In this document: piece by piece, positions 35,401 through 45,859 of the stretch | Position numbering within the stretch: the first letter of the stretch is position 1 | Layout of the letters: the number at the start of each line of letters is the position of its first letter | Assembly: GCF_020520425.1 (NCBI RefSeq) | Contig: NC_079487.1 | Coordinates: forward strand, 83,457,141-83,521,140 | Direction: 5' to 3' | Origin: Spinacia oleracea | Taxonomy: Eukaryota; Streptophyta; Magnoliopsida; Caryophyllales; Amaranthaceae | Length of the DNA stretch: 64,000 bases | The notes under the pieces: generated by a model | Told to the model about the DNA's origin: nothing | The model's input: the letters and a program-made list of their open reading frames with translations, nothing else | Databases searched by the model: none | Made by a program: the position numbers and the translations under genes

Positions 35401-36414
35401 AAAACACTCGCTTTGATCTGCCAAAGACAAGGTTACTACTGGCCAACCATGCTCGAAGACGCACAGAGCTACGTCAAGAAATGTGAAAAATGCCAGCTGT
35501 TTGCCCCAGTAATACGTATGCCAGCAAACGACTTGATGCCCATTCTGAATCCAATTCCATTCGCCCAGTGGGGAATGGATATTGTAGGACCCTTCACAAC
35601 AGCCTCAGGAGGCAGGAAGTTCTTGATTGTTGCCGTCGATTAATTCACAAAATGGATTGAGGCCGAGCCGGTAGCAAAGATAACAGCCAACCAGGTACGG
35701 AAGTTCATCTGGAAAAACATCATAACAAGGTTTGGAATACCGACAACAATAGTATTCGACCATGGATGCCAGTTCGACTGCGAACCTATACGAGCATTCT
35801 TGGCAGACTACCGGATCAAGTTCGCATACGCTTCAGTCTGCCACCCACAGAGCAACGGGCAAGCCGAGGCTGCAAACAAACAAATACTCGTAGCCCTTAA
35901 GAAAAAGCTGGATGAGTTCAAGGGCAAGTGGGCAGACACAGTCCCAGAGGTTCTATGGGGTAACAGAACGACGGTTAAAGAAGCAACGGGAGAGAGCCCT
36001 TTCAAACTATGCTTCGGATCAGAAGCAGTCATACCAGCTGAAGTAGCACTACTCACCTTCCGCATCCAGCATTATGAAGAACAGGGAAACGACAGCTTAC
36101 TCAGACACCAGCTGGATTTCTTACCAGAGGTCAGACTGCAGGCGGAAATTAAGTCGGCCGCATACAAGAACAGAATGAGCAGGGCCTACAACAAGCGAGT
36201 AAAGCATAGGAATCTAGAGGTAGGCAACCTTGTACTTCGCCGGACGGCAGCAACCGGCAAAGCTCAAAAACAAGGAAAACTGACTACAAATTGGGAAGGG
36301 CCCTACCAGATATGGGAAGAAGTGGTAGCTGGATCATACAGACTAATGGAGATGGATGGAACACCGCTGAAGAACTCATGGAACGCAGATGCTTTAAGAA
36401 AATTCCATGTATGA
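32500..36414 (+). pseudogene. pol region of the Tat/Retand-type element (fossil)
   Basis: Parts in order, with rough spans: aspartic protease (32.5-32.95 kb, VDGGS), reverse transcriptase (33.45-34.1 kb, AFSGYHQV and YVDD), RNase H (34.15-34.65 kb), archaeal-type RNase H (34.7-35.1 kb, VDGSAAQSGAGAG and NNEAEYEA), and integrase (35.3-36.4 kb). The integrase shows an HHCC-like zinc finger and GMDIVGPF. The doubled RNase H is diagnostic of the Tat group. No chromodomain is seen. It is broken in several places, about five over gag and pol together. Confidence 0.9.
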
Positions 36415-36530
36415 AGTTGTATGAAAACATGATGTAGTAGGGCCGACAGTGCCATATTTTGAAATCTAATATATGAGCTACAAGTATATTCCAGGTAAAC
36501 TATACGGCATAAACAAAACAAAATAAAAGG

Positions 36531-37165
36531 TTGAGCACATTGGCTCAGTCAGCAATGTTGCAAGATACGACAAAACGAAATAAAAGGTTGAGCACATTGG
36601 CTCAGTCAGCAATGTTGCAAGATACGACAAAACGAAATAAAAGGTTGAGCACATTGGCTCAGTCAGCAATGTTGCAAGATACGACAAAACGAAATAAAAG
36701 GTTGAGCACATTGGCTCAGTCAGCAATGTGGCAAGATACGACAAAACGAAATCGAAGGTTGAGCACATTTGCTCAGTCAGCAATGTTGCAAGATACGACA
36801 AAACGAAATAAAAGGTTGAGCACATTGGCTCAGTCAGCAATGATGCAAGATACGATATAAACTAAATCGAAGGTTGAGCACATTGGCTCAGTCAGCAATG
36901 ATGCAAGATACGATATAAACTAAATCGAAGGTTGAGCACATTGGCTCAGTCAGCAATGATGCAAGATACGATATAAATTAAATCGAAGGTTGAGCACATT
37001 GGCTCAGTCAGCAATGATGCAAGATACGATATAAATGAAATCTAAGGGTGAGCACATTGGCTCAGTCAGCAACGAGGCAAAATACGACATAAACAAATGC
37101 AAAGGTTGAACACATGGGCCCAGTCGACAAAGAGGCAAGATGCGATATATAATAAAATCAAAGGC
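36531..37165 (+). repeat. Tandem array of about 11 units, 57-58 bp each, after pol
   Basis: The phrase TTGAGCACATTGGCTCAGTC (or a variant) recurs at 36531, 36588, 36645, 36702, 36759, 36816, 36874, 36932, 36990, 37048 and 37106. The first six steps are 57 bp or nearly so and the later ones 58 bp, so the array has two subfamilies. Units diverge toward the right end. An amplified repeat in the 3' untranslated part is the feature for which Retand was named. Open frames across it on both strands are by-products of the 57-bp period. Confidence 0.93.
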
Positions 37166-37699
37166 AAGAAGACGCCACTACGTGACAAATTGAATAAAAT
37201 AAAACAAGTGAATAATCCATCAAGTGCATCACATAAATGTTAAACAAACACAGGGACGACAACCACCACCCAAAAATAACTAAATGCGGAGTGAGTAGCT
37301 GCTAAAAGGCACAAACATACGCCTCAGACGGCGCAGTCAAGACGAAAATAACGTTCTTGAAACAGTTAATACACGGCAAAAGACAAAGTGCCACAAACAG
37401 CTAAGAGGTACCAAAAAAGGAAATTGTTTATAAATTACATCCGCTAAATGATATTCAAAAACTACCAACAGACATTAGCAAGTATGAGGCCGGAAAAAAC
37501 TGTTGGAAGAGCCACAGGAAGAGCCTGGTGATGACTGCCAAGACCGTCAAGCTGAGCCGTCTGCATCACTCCAGTAAGCAGACTCAGGAATCTCTCTGTC
37601 TGGCAGAAGGCGAGGGTCAGCATTTTGAATGACGATGTCTGGGAAGGTCTGGGTCTCCATGCCAGTCGGATCAACATGGCCACCCTCTTCATAGGATCC

Positions 37700-40600
37700 C
37701 TCCACCTTACCTCAGGCAGCCTCAGTCAGCGTCAAGGCTTTGACGGCACAACGATGGGCTGCAGTCCACCCACCATTGTAGCGCCCCTTCATTTCCTCGC
37801 AGTAGAAGTCAGACTTCATAAATTTCTGCACAGATTTCAGCGCCACAGCCTTGCGATCATCCTTAGCAGCTTTTTCAGCATCCTGAGCCGCCTGCAGCGC
37901 CGCATCCAGCTTAATCTGCAGCTCAGCCGTCTTCTGCTCTTCGGCCGTCAACTTGGCTGGAAGAAGCTCTAGTTCAGCTTTCCTCTTGCCTGCTGCAATA
38001 ACATCCAGCTCAAGTCTCGCAATCTCCTTCCGGCAGTCACCTTCAGTCTTGACCGATTCAACAAGGTCAGTCTGAAGCTTCTCTTTCTCAGCTTGCGATC
38101 GTTTTAAACGACGCTGATAGCTCCGATAGCACTCCACAAGCTCGGTAGCAGATTGCGTCACCTGAAAGAAAAAATCGCTCAGAGCCGAAAATAAAAGCAA
38201 GTATAAAAAACAAGCAAGTCAGAGAGGAAAGTAAAATACCGAGTACAGGTCATGCATCAACTGTGCAGCCGGCGTCTCAATCTCCTGGGGTATACCATCG
38301 GCGGGTGTAACAACTTGGCGCAGAGACCGGTAGCCCAGTGTACCTCCGTCTTTGGGACGGTCAAAAAGGATGGACTCACCCCTTAGAACATCACTCTGCG
38401 GCTGCCAGTGCTCTTCAGCATGACCGGGAGCAACAGCTAGACCGGCAAGAGTATCCGGAGACAGCACAACAGTTTTGTCCTCAATAAACCCCCCAGAACG
38501 AACTATAACCCCATACTTAGAGGCCGAACTGGCAGACCGGTTCATGGAAGGACTATGCCTCGACACAGGCACAGGATGGATCGGATCGCTAATCAAATCG
38601 CTCAACACCTGCTTCCGGTTCAGTTTGGACAACAGGTCGACATCCAAAATCTCAACCGACTGAGCAGGCTGTTCAGCGATCTTCGTTCCAGCGCCAGATG
38701 TCTGCAAGGGCTTGTCGACGCTGGCGTAGACGTCTTTCACCTTCTCCTGCGCTGTCTTCGCAGCGTCATTTTTCGACCGTTTGGGAGAATTGGCCTTCGC
38801 TTGGCTTGAAGACCTCTTCCGCGTAGCATGTCCCCCACGACCGGTAGGAAGAGAAGCAAACCTGCCAGTAGTCATTTCGTCTTGGTCGGAGGATGTAGCT
38901 TGGTCAGCTGCCGGAACCTTTGTTCGAACAACGCGAGGAACAACACCTCGGTCCACAACGGCAGAAGGAGTCACAAAGCTGGCTGGCCGACCACGACAAG
39001 CTTTCGCGCAGAAGGTAGCAACAGTGTAATACTTCTCTGCAGGAGCCGCCAGACACTTTTCAACAACCCTCCAATTCTTATCAAGGCCGAGTGAAGCCTT
39101 GTTTAAAAGATGGTGCCCTGAGAAAAAAGAATGAGGAAGTCAGGAAAAAATTTAACAAACGCAAAACGACACAACAGAGATCCAAGAAGTATAAACAAGT
39201 ACAACAGATAAAGAGTGCAAGCAAACGACTGCATTTACCAAGGGGATGTGTAGGTGCAAGACCGACTGCACCCAATGCGGCAGGACTAAGAATATAACCG
39301 ACAGGAGGAAGCCAGAAAGCCGGCAAGGTTTTAGGCTTAGACAGCCCAACGTCGACATAATCAACCAGCAGCCTGTCGTACGCACGTTGCTCTTGGGGCC
39401 CAAGGTCGGCTTGGTAAAATTGTTCCATCCTAGGTTTAGGCTGGTAGAAAGTACGCCGAAGGGGGTAGTCTTCGGGAACAGCCATGAAATAGAAGTGGTC
39501 CTTCCAGTCCTTGCAGCTGGAGAGTCGGGGACTCACAGTCTGACGCTGACTCTTGGTAAAGATCGTCCACCAGGCGGTATCTTTCCCATCACGCTTCAGC
39601 CAGTGCAGTTTTTTGAAAAGGTTGAGGGTCAAGGGCCACTGTTTGAATGAAAACAGCCAGGTGTACGCAACCAGATTGCGAATAACTATGGGTGATAACT
39701 GAACGAGGCCGACATTCTAGGCCCGCAGAACCTTCTCAATGAATGGGTGCAAGGGAAAGCGCAACCCATAGTCGAACATTTTCGTGTACACAACGACATG
39801 GCCTTCAGGGCAGTCGGCCACCGTTTGCCCTTCTTTCGGCACAGTCAGCCTGTAGCCCTCAAGTAAACCCAAAAAACGACCACCAACCTCAGAATGCCGG
39901 TTGGCAATGGCCTCTTTTACAAAGTCACCATCTATCTCAGCGGTGAGGGCAGCAGAATCATTAGGGGGAGGGGCCGGAACCAAGAACGCAGCGGCCTCAC
40001 CTTCAAAATTCACATCGGCGTCCAAGGCCTCTTCTTCAAACACTTGCTGCAAGATCGCAGCATCCTCCTCATCTTCATCAGAGTCGGCAATGGGCGGCGC
40101 CCTTAACCCAGGAGACCCAGACTCAGAAGACTCCAGTATGGAGTCGCCAGGGGTGGAAGGCACATCACCACTACCGGCGGAATTAGCCTCACCCGCATCA
40201 TGGACGGCAGGCTCCTTCCCGGCCCGTCGATTACTTGTAGACGGTTCGGCGTCTGACGGCATGGCCCTAGAAACATATATATTGCCGATGTTAGTACCGT
40301 ACTCCCCAAGACCAGAGCCGCCAGGCTGAGTAAATTCCCGATAATCCCGCAAATGGTACCTAACCGAAATCGGATCTACGTCTAAAATCGGCTCCCCAGC
40401 CGGCACGTTATGCTCATTCGGCCTAAGCTCTCTCTCCATTCGTGCCCGCAGGCCATGTAACTGTTGTGAGCGAGTAAACTGATCCGCAGTCATGGGTATA
40501 AAAGGGTCGGTAACAGGATTCCCACCCATAAACTGCGCAAAAGGAGGTGGCGTGTTCGATTTTATCCCCCACCCAGTATTCTTAGCATTACTACCGGCCG

Positions 40601-40805
40601 TATTCCCGTCCATATTCAGTTCTATGCCAGAATCGCTACTTGTGTCTGACAGGTCTATCACGTTACCAACCCCAACCCTACCAGTCATATTTTGGCTACC
40701 CCCACTCAAAACGCATGCAAGCAAAAACAGAAACACCCGACAAAAAGAGAAAGTAAGGCCAGAAACCGTACCTAATTCTGGAAATTCACTCTCAAACAGC
40801 TGCAA
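37700..40805 (-). pseudogene. Reverse-strand open frames between the tandem array and the 3' LTR
   Basis: Several long frames on the minus strand form one colinear block. It has an acidic, Ser-rich N-terminal part (about 39.7-40.8 kb) and a conserved middle with FPLHPFIEKVLRA, SCKDWKDHFYF and SPAALGAVGL. That middle resembles the plant family named putative gypsy type transposon (PF04195, from memory). A coiled-coil C-terminal part follows (about 37.7-38.2 kb, rich in K, E and A). Antisense frames at this place are known in Tat/Retand-type elements, and some relatives are thought to be spliced. Their role is unknown. I treat the block as a fossil part of the element. Confidence 0.7.
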
Positions 40806-41235
40806 GGTCCCTCAAACAACCCAACTGAAAGAACAACATGAGAAAGTCAGACAGCCAAACCCTAATAAAACAACGGACAACCTAAAAAACCAGACCAAGT
40901 TCGAAACTTACCAAGAGAAACAACCAAAACCCAACGGAGAAGTACGGCAGGAAGAGACGGACACAAATTAGTAAGAAAAACAAGAGAGAGAAAGAGAGCA
41001 AATTGGCAGCGCGAGAAAGTTTGCAAAGGAAAATGAGAAGGAGCGGAAATGAAGAGAAAAGAAGAAACGGTTACTTAAAGGAGCGAAAGGAAGTTGAAAC
41101 GACAAGAAGCAGATCTGGGCGGTTGAAAATATCACAACTCCCCACACTTGCCGGATGGCCGACACATGTCCAAAACACTTTTCAAATCTCCCGCCACGCG
41201 TATAAGGAAAAATGAACCGTCGCCACGTGTCAGTC

Positions 41236-41382
41236 AAAGGGGGCTAGTCGGCCTAAAAAGTTAAGGGGGCTAGTCAGCCTAAAAACTCAAGGGGGCTAGT
41301 CAGCCTAAAAAGCCAAGGGGGCTAGTCAGCCTAAAAAGCCAAGGGGGCTAGTCAGCCTAGAAACTCAAGGGGGCTAGTCAGC

Positions 41383-41420
<38 letters not shown>

Positions 41421-41651
41421 AAGGGGGCTGGTCATTCAAAGAAATCAAAGATAACAGGCAGCCAAGAGAATCAAACACAAACATGGGCAGCCGACATACA
41501 GAAAACTATCCACTTAAAGCGATCAATCCTTGTCCTAATGGGGGCTAGTCGTGACATCAGAACAAGTATCGAGCTAAAAACCGCATTGTAAAACGGCCAT
41601 CTACAAGACAATCACACCCATGGGGTGTTGATCGTCCCCAAGGGGGCTAGT
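41236..41651 (+). repeat. Array of polypurine-tract-like units in front of the 3' LTR
   Basis: AAGGGGGCTAGT starts six units spaced exactly 26 bp apart (G-runs at 41239, 41265, 41291, 41317, 41343 and 41369). After a poly-A run come variants at about 41424 and 41540, and the final copy abuts the 3' LTR at 41651. The last is the likely true polypurine tract used for plus-strand priming; the others look like its duplicates. Confidence 0.85.
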
Positions 41652-42181
41652 TGTATAGGGGGCTTACCCCCAACTTTCGCTTTTTTCTTTTATCAGAGCA
41701 ACTACAGACTGTAAAAGCCAGCTGTAGTCACTCTGAGGGGGCTAGTTGTACGGGTAGCCCTACCGGCATACCGGTAGGACAACCCATAACAGCTGTATCA
41801 TAGACATATACTCACAAGAAGCACCAAAGGTGCAGTCGGCATCCAGGGTTTACAATCCCAGTCGGCATTGCTCTGACATCATCTACCTATCAGAGCCGAA
41901 AGGGAGGATCCGGAACCAACGGGTAATAACCCGGGTCCTCCGTACAAATAACCCGTCTATATATACGGACCCCCATCAATGCCAAAGGTACGCAATTCCA
42001 GCCCAATCATTCTTATAAGCATTTATTACAGAGCTACCAGCATAATCTGACTTAAGCATCGGAGGGGTAATTCTCGGATCACCCCCGAGGCTAGTTAACG
42101 GTTTCACTGTGCAGGATCCAGTCAGCAATCTCAGTCGGAAGTCAGTCATCCCTTTCCTGTTCCAAGTCCACTACCGGAACA
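41652..42181 (+). repeat. 3' LTR of the Tat/Retand-type element
   Basis: 530 bp, the same length as the 5' LTR with about two differences. It begins TGTATAGGGGG right after AAGGGGGCTAGT and ends GGAACA before ATTAC. Confidence 0.95.
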
Positions 42182-42766
42182 ATTACTAATAACGTATATG
42201 TGCCACATGAAACTCTTTTCTTCACTAGAACATGCTATGTCATCTCCTTATCAAAGGATATGTACAACCAAAAGTTCTTATAATAGGATTTGAATATGAG
42301 ACCTGTCACATTCAAAGTAGTTGTCTTACTATCTTAGCCAACCATGAGATATTTTTTTTTCCACATAAATATATGTAACTTGAAACGTCAAATTGTATAG
42401 TTTACACTATTAATTTACCTATTACACACCACAATATATGATATTCTAAGTAGTAAACATCGTCCGGGGCTAAACACTAGTTTGTAATTTATAATACGCT
42501 TAGTGGCTCATTCGCAACTACAAGAAACACACGGGGTAATGACAACCGTTTTCTCAGTAGGGATTAATTAATGCTAATGTTAGCGTGAGCTAATAAACCA
42601 ACCCACCAATTGTTTCACATGGCCAAACACCTAAATGGTTCACATGTGACTCTATAGTACTAGTATATTATAGCGGCCTTGGCCCTTAGTCCCCTCACCC
42701 AATAGTTCATTGCCTTTTAAGTTTTAACCTCAAAGCCATCAAGAGAAAGAGAGAGAAGCTAAGAAG
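42182..42766 (+). promoter_or_regulatory. Upstream region of the thionin-like gene; faint minus-strand SINE head
   Basis: A TATA-like TATATTA at 42664-42670 lies about 100 bp before the start codon and would give a leader of about 65 nt rich in GAGA. Farther up (about 42285-42352), the minus strand shows TGGTTGGCTAAGATAGT and GGTCTCATATTCAAATCC, similar to pol III A and B boxes, so a SINE fragment is possible. Nothing else is recognisable. Confidence 0.4.
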
Positions 42767-43506
42767 ATGAACTTCAAGAAAACAAAATCCTTAATTACCT
42801 CATTATTGTTGCTAATCATGGGGTTTAGCATAATGGCAAGAAAATGCAATGCAACAACATTCCAAGAGTGTTATATACCATGTTACATACTTTGTGCTAT
42901 TCAACCAACTCACACTCTTTCTTATTGTGCCTTTGAGTGTCTTAGGGATTGTATTATCCCTACTAACAATACTCATGTCACTTCCTTCCATTTTTGCAAT
43001 CTTGGGTGTGCTTCTTCTCATTGCACCAATATTAGCACCCTCAAAAAACCAGGTATATACTTTTTTTACTTTAAAGTCGGGTTTTTTCTTTTTTATTTGG
43101 TACGTGTTATAAACACTGAAAGAAAAATAACGTTAATGTCCCCATAATAAATGAGAATTGACCTTTAATCATATAGACACGTAGTAGTTAAAGTAAGGGG
43201 TTTTTGAATTAAGGGTTCCTTATTTAGTGTTCGAGCTGTGTTTTTTCTTCGATCTTCTTCCGTGGTAGTGATTATGGACTTATATCGTATGTTTTTCTGT
43301 TATTATGGGACATGCGGTATGTTTTTGTTTCCAATCGAGTCTAAGTAATGTCAATAGGTACATTTTTTTTAATTTTATTTTGTGGGATGGATATCTAACC
43401 AAATAGCGTTTTGATTGAACTTACAGGTGGAAAGGAAGTAGAAGGCTGTGTTAGATCTTGCAACGGAGTTTGTGAGAAGAACTACTTGAATAACGTGACT
43501 CCATAA
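42767..43506 (+). CDS. Secreted thionin-like cysteine-rich peptide precursor
   Basis: Exons 42767-43052 and 43427-43506 join in phase (G/GT) to give 121 aa. Residues 1-29 form a signal peptide with a hydrophobic core (LITSLLLLIMGFSIM), cleaved probably after NA29. The mature part of about 92 residues holds 12 cysteines in four triplets: C35/39/43, C54/58/62, C77/81/86 and C103/107/111. All spacings are CX3C except one CX4C. This pattern and phrases such as YCAFECLRDCIIP and FCNLGCASSHCTN are those of plant thionin-like protein 2, a family assumed to be defence-related or reproductive peptides of the apoplast. Activity is not proven. Unspliced, the frame runs into the intron and ends within 100 nt, so splicing is needed for the last triplet. 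It stands alone, 0.6 kb from the Gypsy element. Confidence 0.85.
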
Positions 43507-43736
43507 GTCAATAACAAGTCTTTTCTTGATGCTTATAATTAATTCATTTTGCTTAATTTATCTATTTTTTTTCCCTTTTTATAGAAAATGGAAAAGGGTA
43601 AGAATTTAACGTTGGATTTGGGTAGTGTGTGACTGTTGCTCGTGATTCTATAATTAAATGTAACGCAACTGTTGTTATTTTGTCAACGTAACTTCTTGAG
43701 TTACTTAATTTCTATGATTAAGTGGAAATTTAAGTA

Positions 43737-44089
43737 TTCTCTCCGTCTCTTTTTGTTCTTTTTGTTTGGTAATTTTCACGTGTTTTAACAATTAATTAAT
43801 TTGCATCGAGATTCCCCAATGCTTTTATTTAACAAGATAAATTACATTTATTTATAATGTTTTCACTTTTATCAAAATTCTTATATTGGGAAATGAGAAA
43901 AATTTAATGCCCCAATGGAAAAATGTGAAATATTAAATGACCTAATAAATTTAATTGGTTAAAATAATAATTGGACACAAATTTTGAGAGAATACTAAGT
44001 CATTTATGTGATAATATAAAAGGAAATGTAAAGAACATTTTGAAATACCCAAAATGAAAAACGTAAAGAACAAAAAGAGACGGAAGGAA
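43737..44089. mobile_element. Stowaway-like MITE (353 bp) 3' of the thionin-like gene
   Basis: Ends TTCTCTCCGTCTCTTTTTGT and ACAAAAAGAGACGGAAGGAA are inverted over about 20 bp with small mismatches, and TA flanks both (43735-43736, 44090-44091). It is non-coding. Confidence 0.85.
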
Positions 44090-44729
44090 TACGTACAAAC
44101 TTTCTCCTACAATTGTTCCATGGATGATGTTGTGTTACTGTTACACTAAAACAAGATCGCTCTATGACCAATGGCATTTAAAAAAACATAGCATAAAGAA
44201 TCAATTAACTTGTTTATCTAAGATTTGTATTATAAAGTCCCATGTATAATATATATGTAAAAATCATGTTCTAAAACATTACCTATAAGCAAAGATTATT
44301 GATCTTTGCAAGCACCGTAGAGATCTTCGAAAAACATCTCGTAAAGAATCAATTTCAATTCATAGCTAATTTATAATCCATTGCACTAAAAATAATTGTG
44401 TTATTTTGCGCGTAACGAAGTTCTAAACTGGAGTACTAAATAGAAGCAAGGATTGTTGATCTTAATTTGTGATATACTTATATTATGGTAGATTAGCCTT
44501 AGCGTACAAATATTTGGTAATTACAAGGGGATCACATAAAAGAGACAAATAAAAGTACAATGTGTGAAATATAAAGGATTTGTTTACATGTGGGTGTTAG
44601 ACCCGTGATGAAAGAATGATAGTGCATTTTTGTTTTGTAATGTTTTATAATTCTAAGTTTCCTATTTCGGGGAAAGGAAAAGCAGTCACGGGCGGGCGCA
44701 TACAATTTGACAGAATGATCCATAGATAC
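44090..44729. other. AT-rich intergenic stretch
   Basis: I see no gene, RNA or complete repeat here. A 100-aa frame on the minus strand (44532-44834) runs into the SINE and has no recognisable content. Confidence 0.4.
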
Positions 44730-44745
44730 ACAAATTAAGCTTTCT

Positions 44746-45827
44746 ACCAATTGAGGTTGACAATAGTGGTTAAGGGACTCTTGTTCTTTAACTAAGGTCT
44801 TGGGTTCGAGGCTTGGGAATGGAAAAATTCTCAACTGGGAGGGATGCTGCTAGAGCTGTCAAAACAGGTTATCGGGTCGGGTTTGGGTAAGGTCATCTCG
44901 GGTCTCGGGTCATGATCAGGTTGGATCGTGCCGGGTCAATATTTCATTCGGGTTGAGTTCGGGTTCGGTCGGGTTGATTTCAGGTCGGGTCATAACTGAT
45001 TTTTTCCTATCCCGGGTTCAGGTCGGGTTCGGGTCGGGTTACATTTCGATCAGGTTTTATTTCGGGTTCAGGTCTTATCGGGTCGGGTTTAAGTCGGTTT
45101 GTAGCAGATAATTTCGGGTTCGGGTTTTATCGAGTCGGGTTTAAGTCGGTTTGCAACACAATTATTTTCGGGTTCGGGTCTTAGTTTGGATCGGATAATA
45201 ATCAGATCAAATAGAATTCAGATCGGGTCACTCTGAGGGACGTGTCAAACTCGGGTGTGATAATTAACCTATACATTTTAATTATTTTATATTCTAAAAA
45301 AATTTGTTTAACTTATTTTAGAGTTAAAATTTTCAATATCTAGCAATAAATAATTAAAATAGATTTATCAATGAAGTTAATATTTGGTCGTGTCATTGAT
45401 AACTCGGGTAAATCGGGTAGCGGGTTGTCACAGGTCGGGTCAATAGCAGGTTTCATCGAGTTACAATCGATTTCGGGTTGACATCGGGTCGGGTATCGAA
45501 TCGGGTTCGGGTCATTGTTCGGTCGGGTCAGTTCGGTTATCGGTCATTTTCGGGTCGGGTGTCGGGTTCGCGTTCGGGTGCTACAACATCGGGTTAAAAT
45601 CGGTTATCGATTTTTTCGGGTCGGGTACAGGTCGGGTTTCGGGTTACATGTTTTACCGTAATTTCGGGTCATGGTCGGTTACGAGTTCGGTCGGTTCAGG
45701 TCGAGTTTTCAGGTCGGGTCAGTTTTTGACAGCTCTAGATGCTGCCCATCGAGGTACCCATGCAAACTCCCACGGGAGATTACTTCGCCGAAGGCGGTGG
45801 GAACTCCTCGTAGTAGAACCAAAAAAA
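44746..45827 (+). mobile_element. tRNA-derived SINE (about 187 bp) split by an hAT element, with 16-bp target duplication
   Basis: The perfect 16-bp direct repeat ACAAATTAAGCTTTCT lies at 44730-44745 and 45828-45843. Between the copies, after removing the hAT insertion and one of its 8-bp duplications, about 187 bp remain. A pol III A-box-like TAGTGGTTAAGGG and a B-box-like GGGTTCGAGGC lie in the first 90 bp, and the end is an A-rich tail (AACCAAAAAAAA). These are the marks of a tRNA-derived plant SINE inserted by LINE machinery. Confidence 0.9.
44851..45737. mobile_element. hAT-type MITE (887 bp) inside the SINE, with 8-bp target duplication
   Basis: Begins TAGAGCTGTCAAAA and ends TTTTTGACAGCTCTA, with GATGCTGC on both sides (44843-44850 and 45738-45745). 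Both outer thirds are built from dense CGGGT/CGGGTT units around an AT-rich core (about 45240-45400). It is non-coding and related to 48065-49041 and, by its ends, to 20238-20792. Confidence 0.95.
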
Positions 45828-45859
45828 ACAAATTAAGCTTTCTTCTTCAATAGGAATAT

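Larger units (their letters stand above)
30083..42181 (+). mobile_element. Ty3/Gypsy LTR retrotransposon, Tat/Retand-type, 12.1 kb
   Basis: The element has two 530-bp LTRs, a primer-binding site at about 30615, gag, then protease, reverse transcriptase, RNase H, a second archaeal-type RNase H and integrase. These are followed by an 11-unit tandem array, a block of reverse-strand open frames, and a polypurine tract at the 3' LTR. The second RNase H and the array place it in the Tat lineage, close in layout to Retand. Flanking 5-mers TTTAC and ATTAC differ at one base. The LTRs differ at about two of 530 positions, so insertion is recent, a few hundred thousand years or less at common plant rates. 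gag-pol is broken by about five interruptions, so this copy is a fossil. Confidence 0.93.

Noticed and set aside
36478-36860. Open frames of 109 and 120 codons on both strands with perfect 19-residue repeats
   Set aside because: They come from the 57-bp period of the tandem array, which keeps any stop-free frame open; not genes.
44735-44830. Functional tRNA gene
   Set aside because: A- and B-box like sequences are present, but the segment does not fold into a cloverleaf with an intact acceptor stem and has SINE hallmarks (target duplication, A-rich tail).
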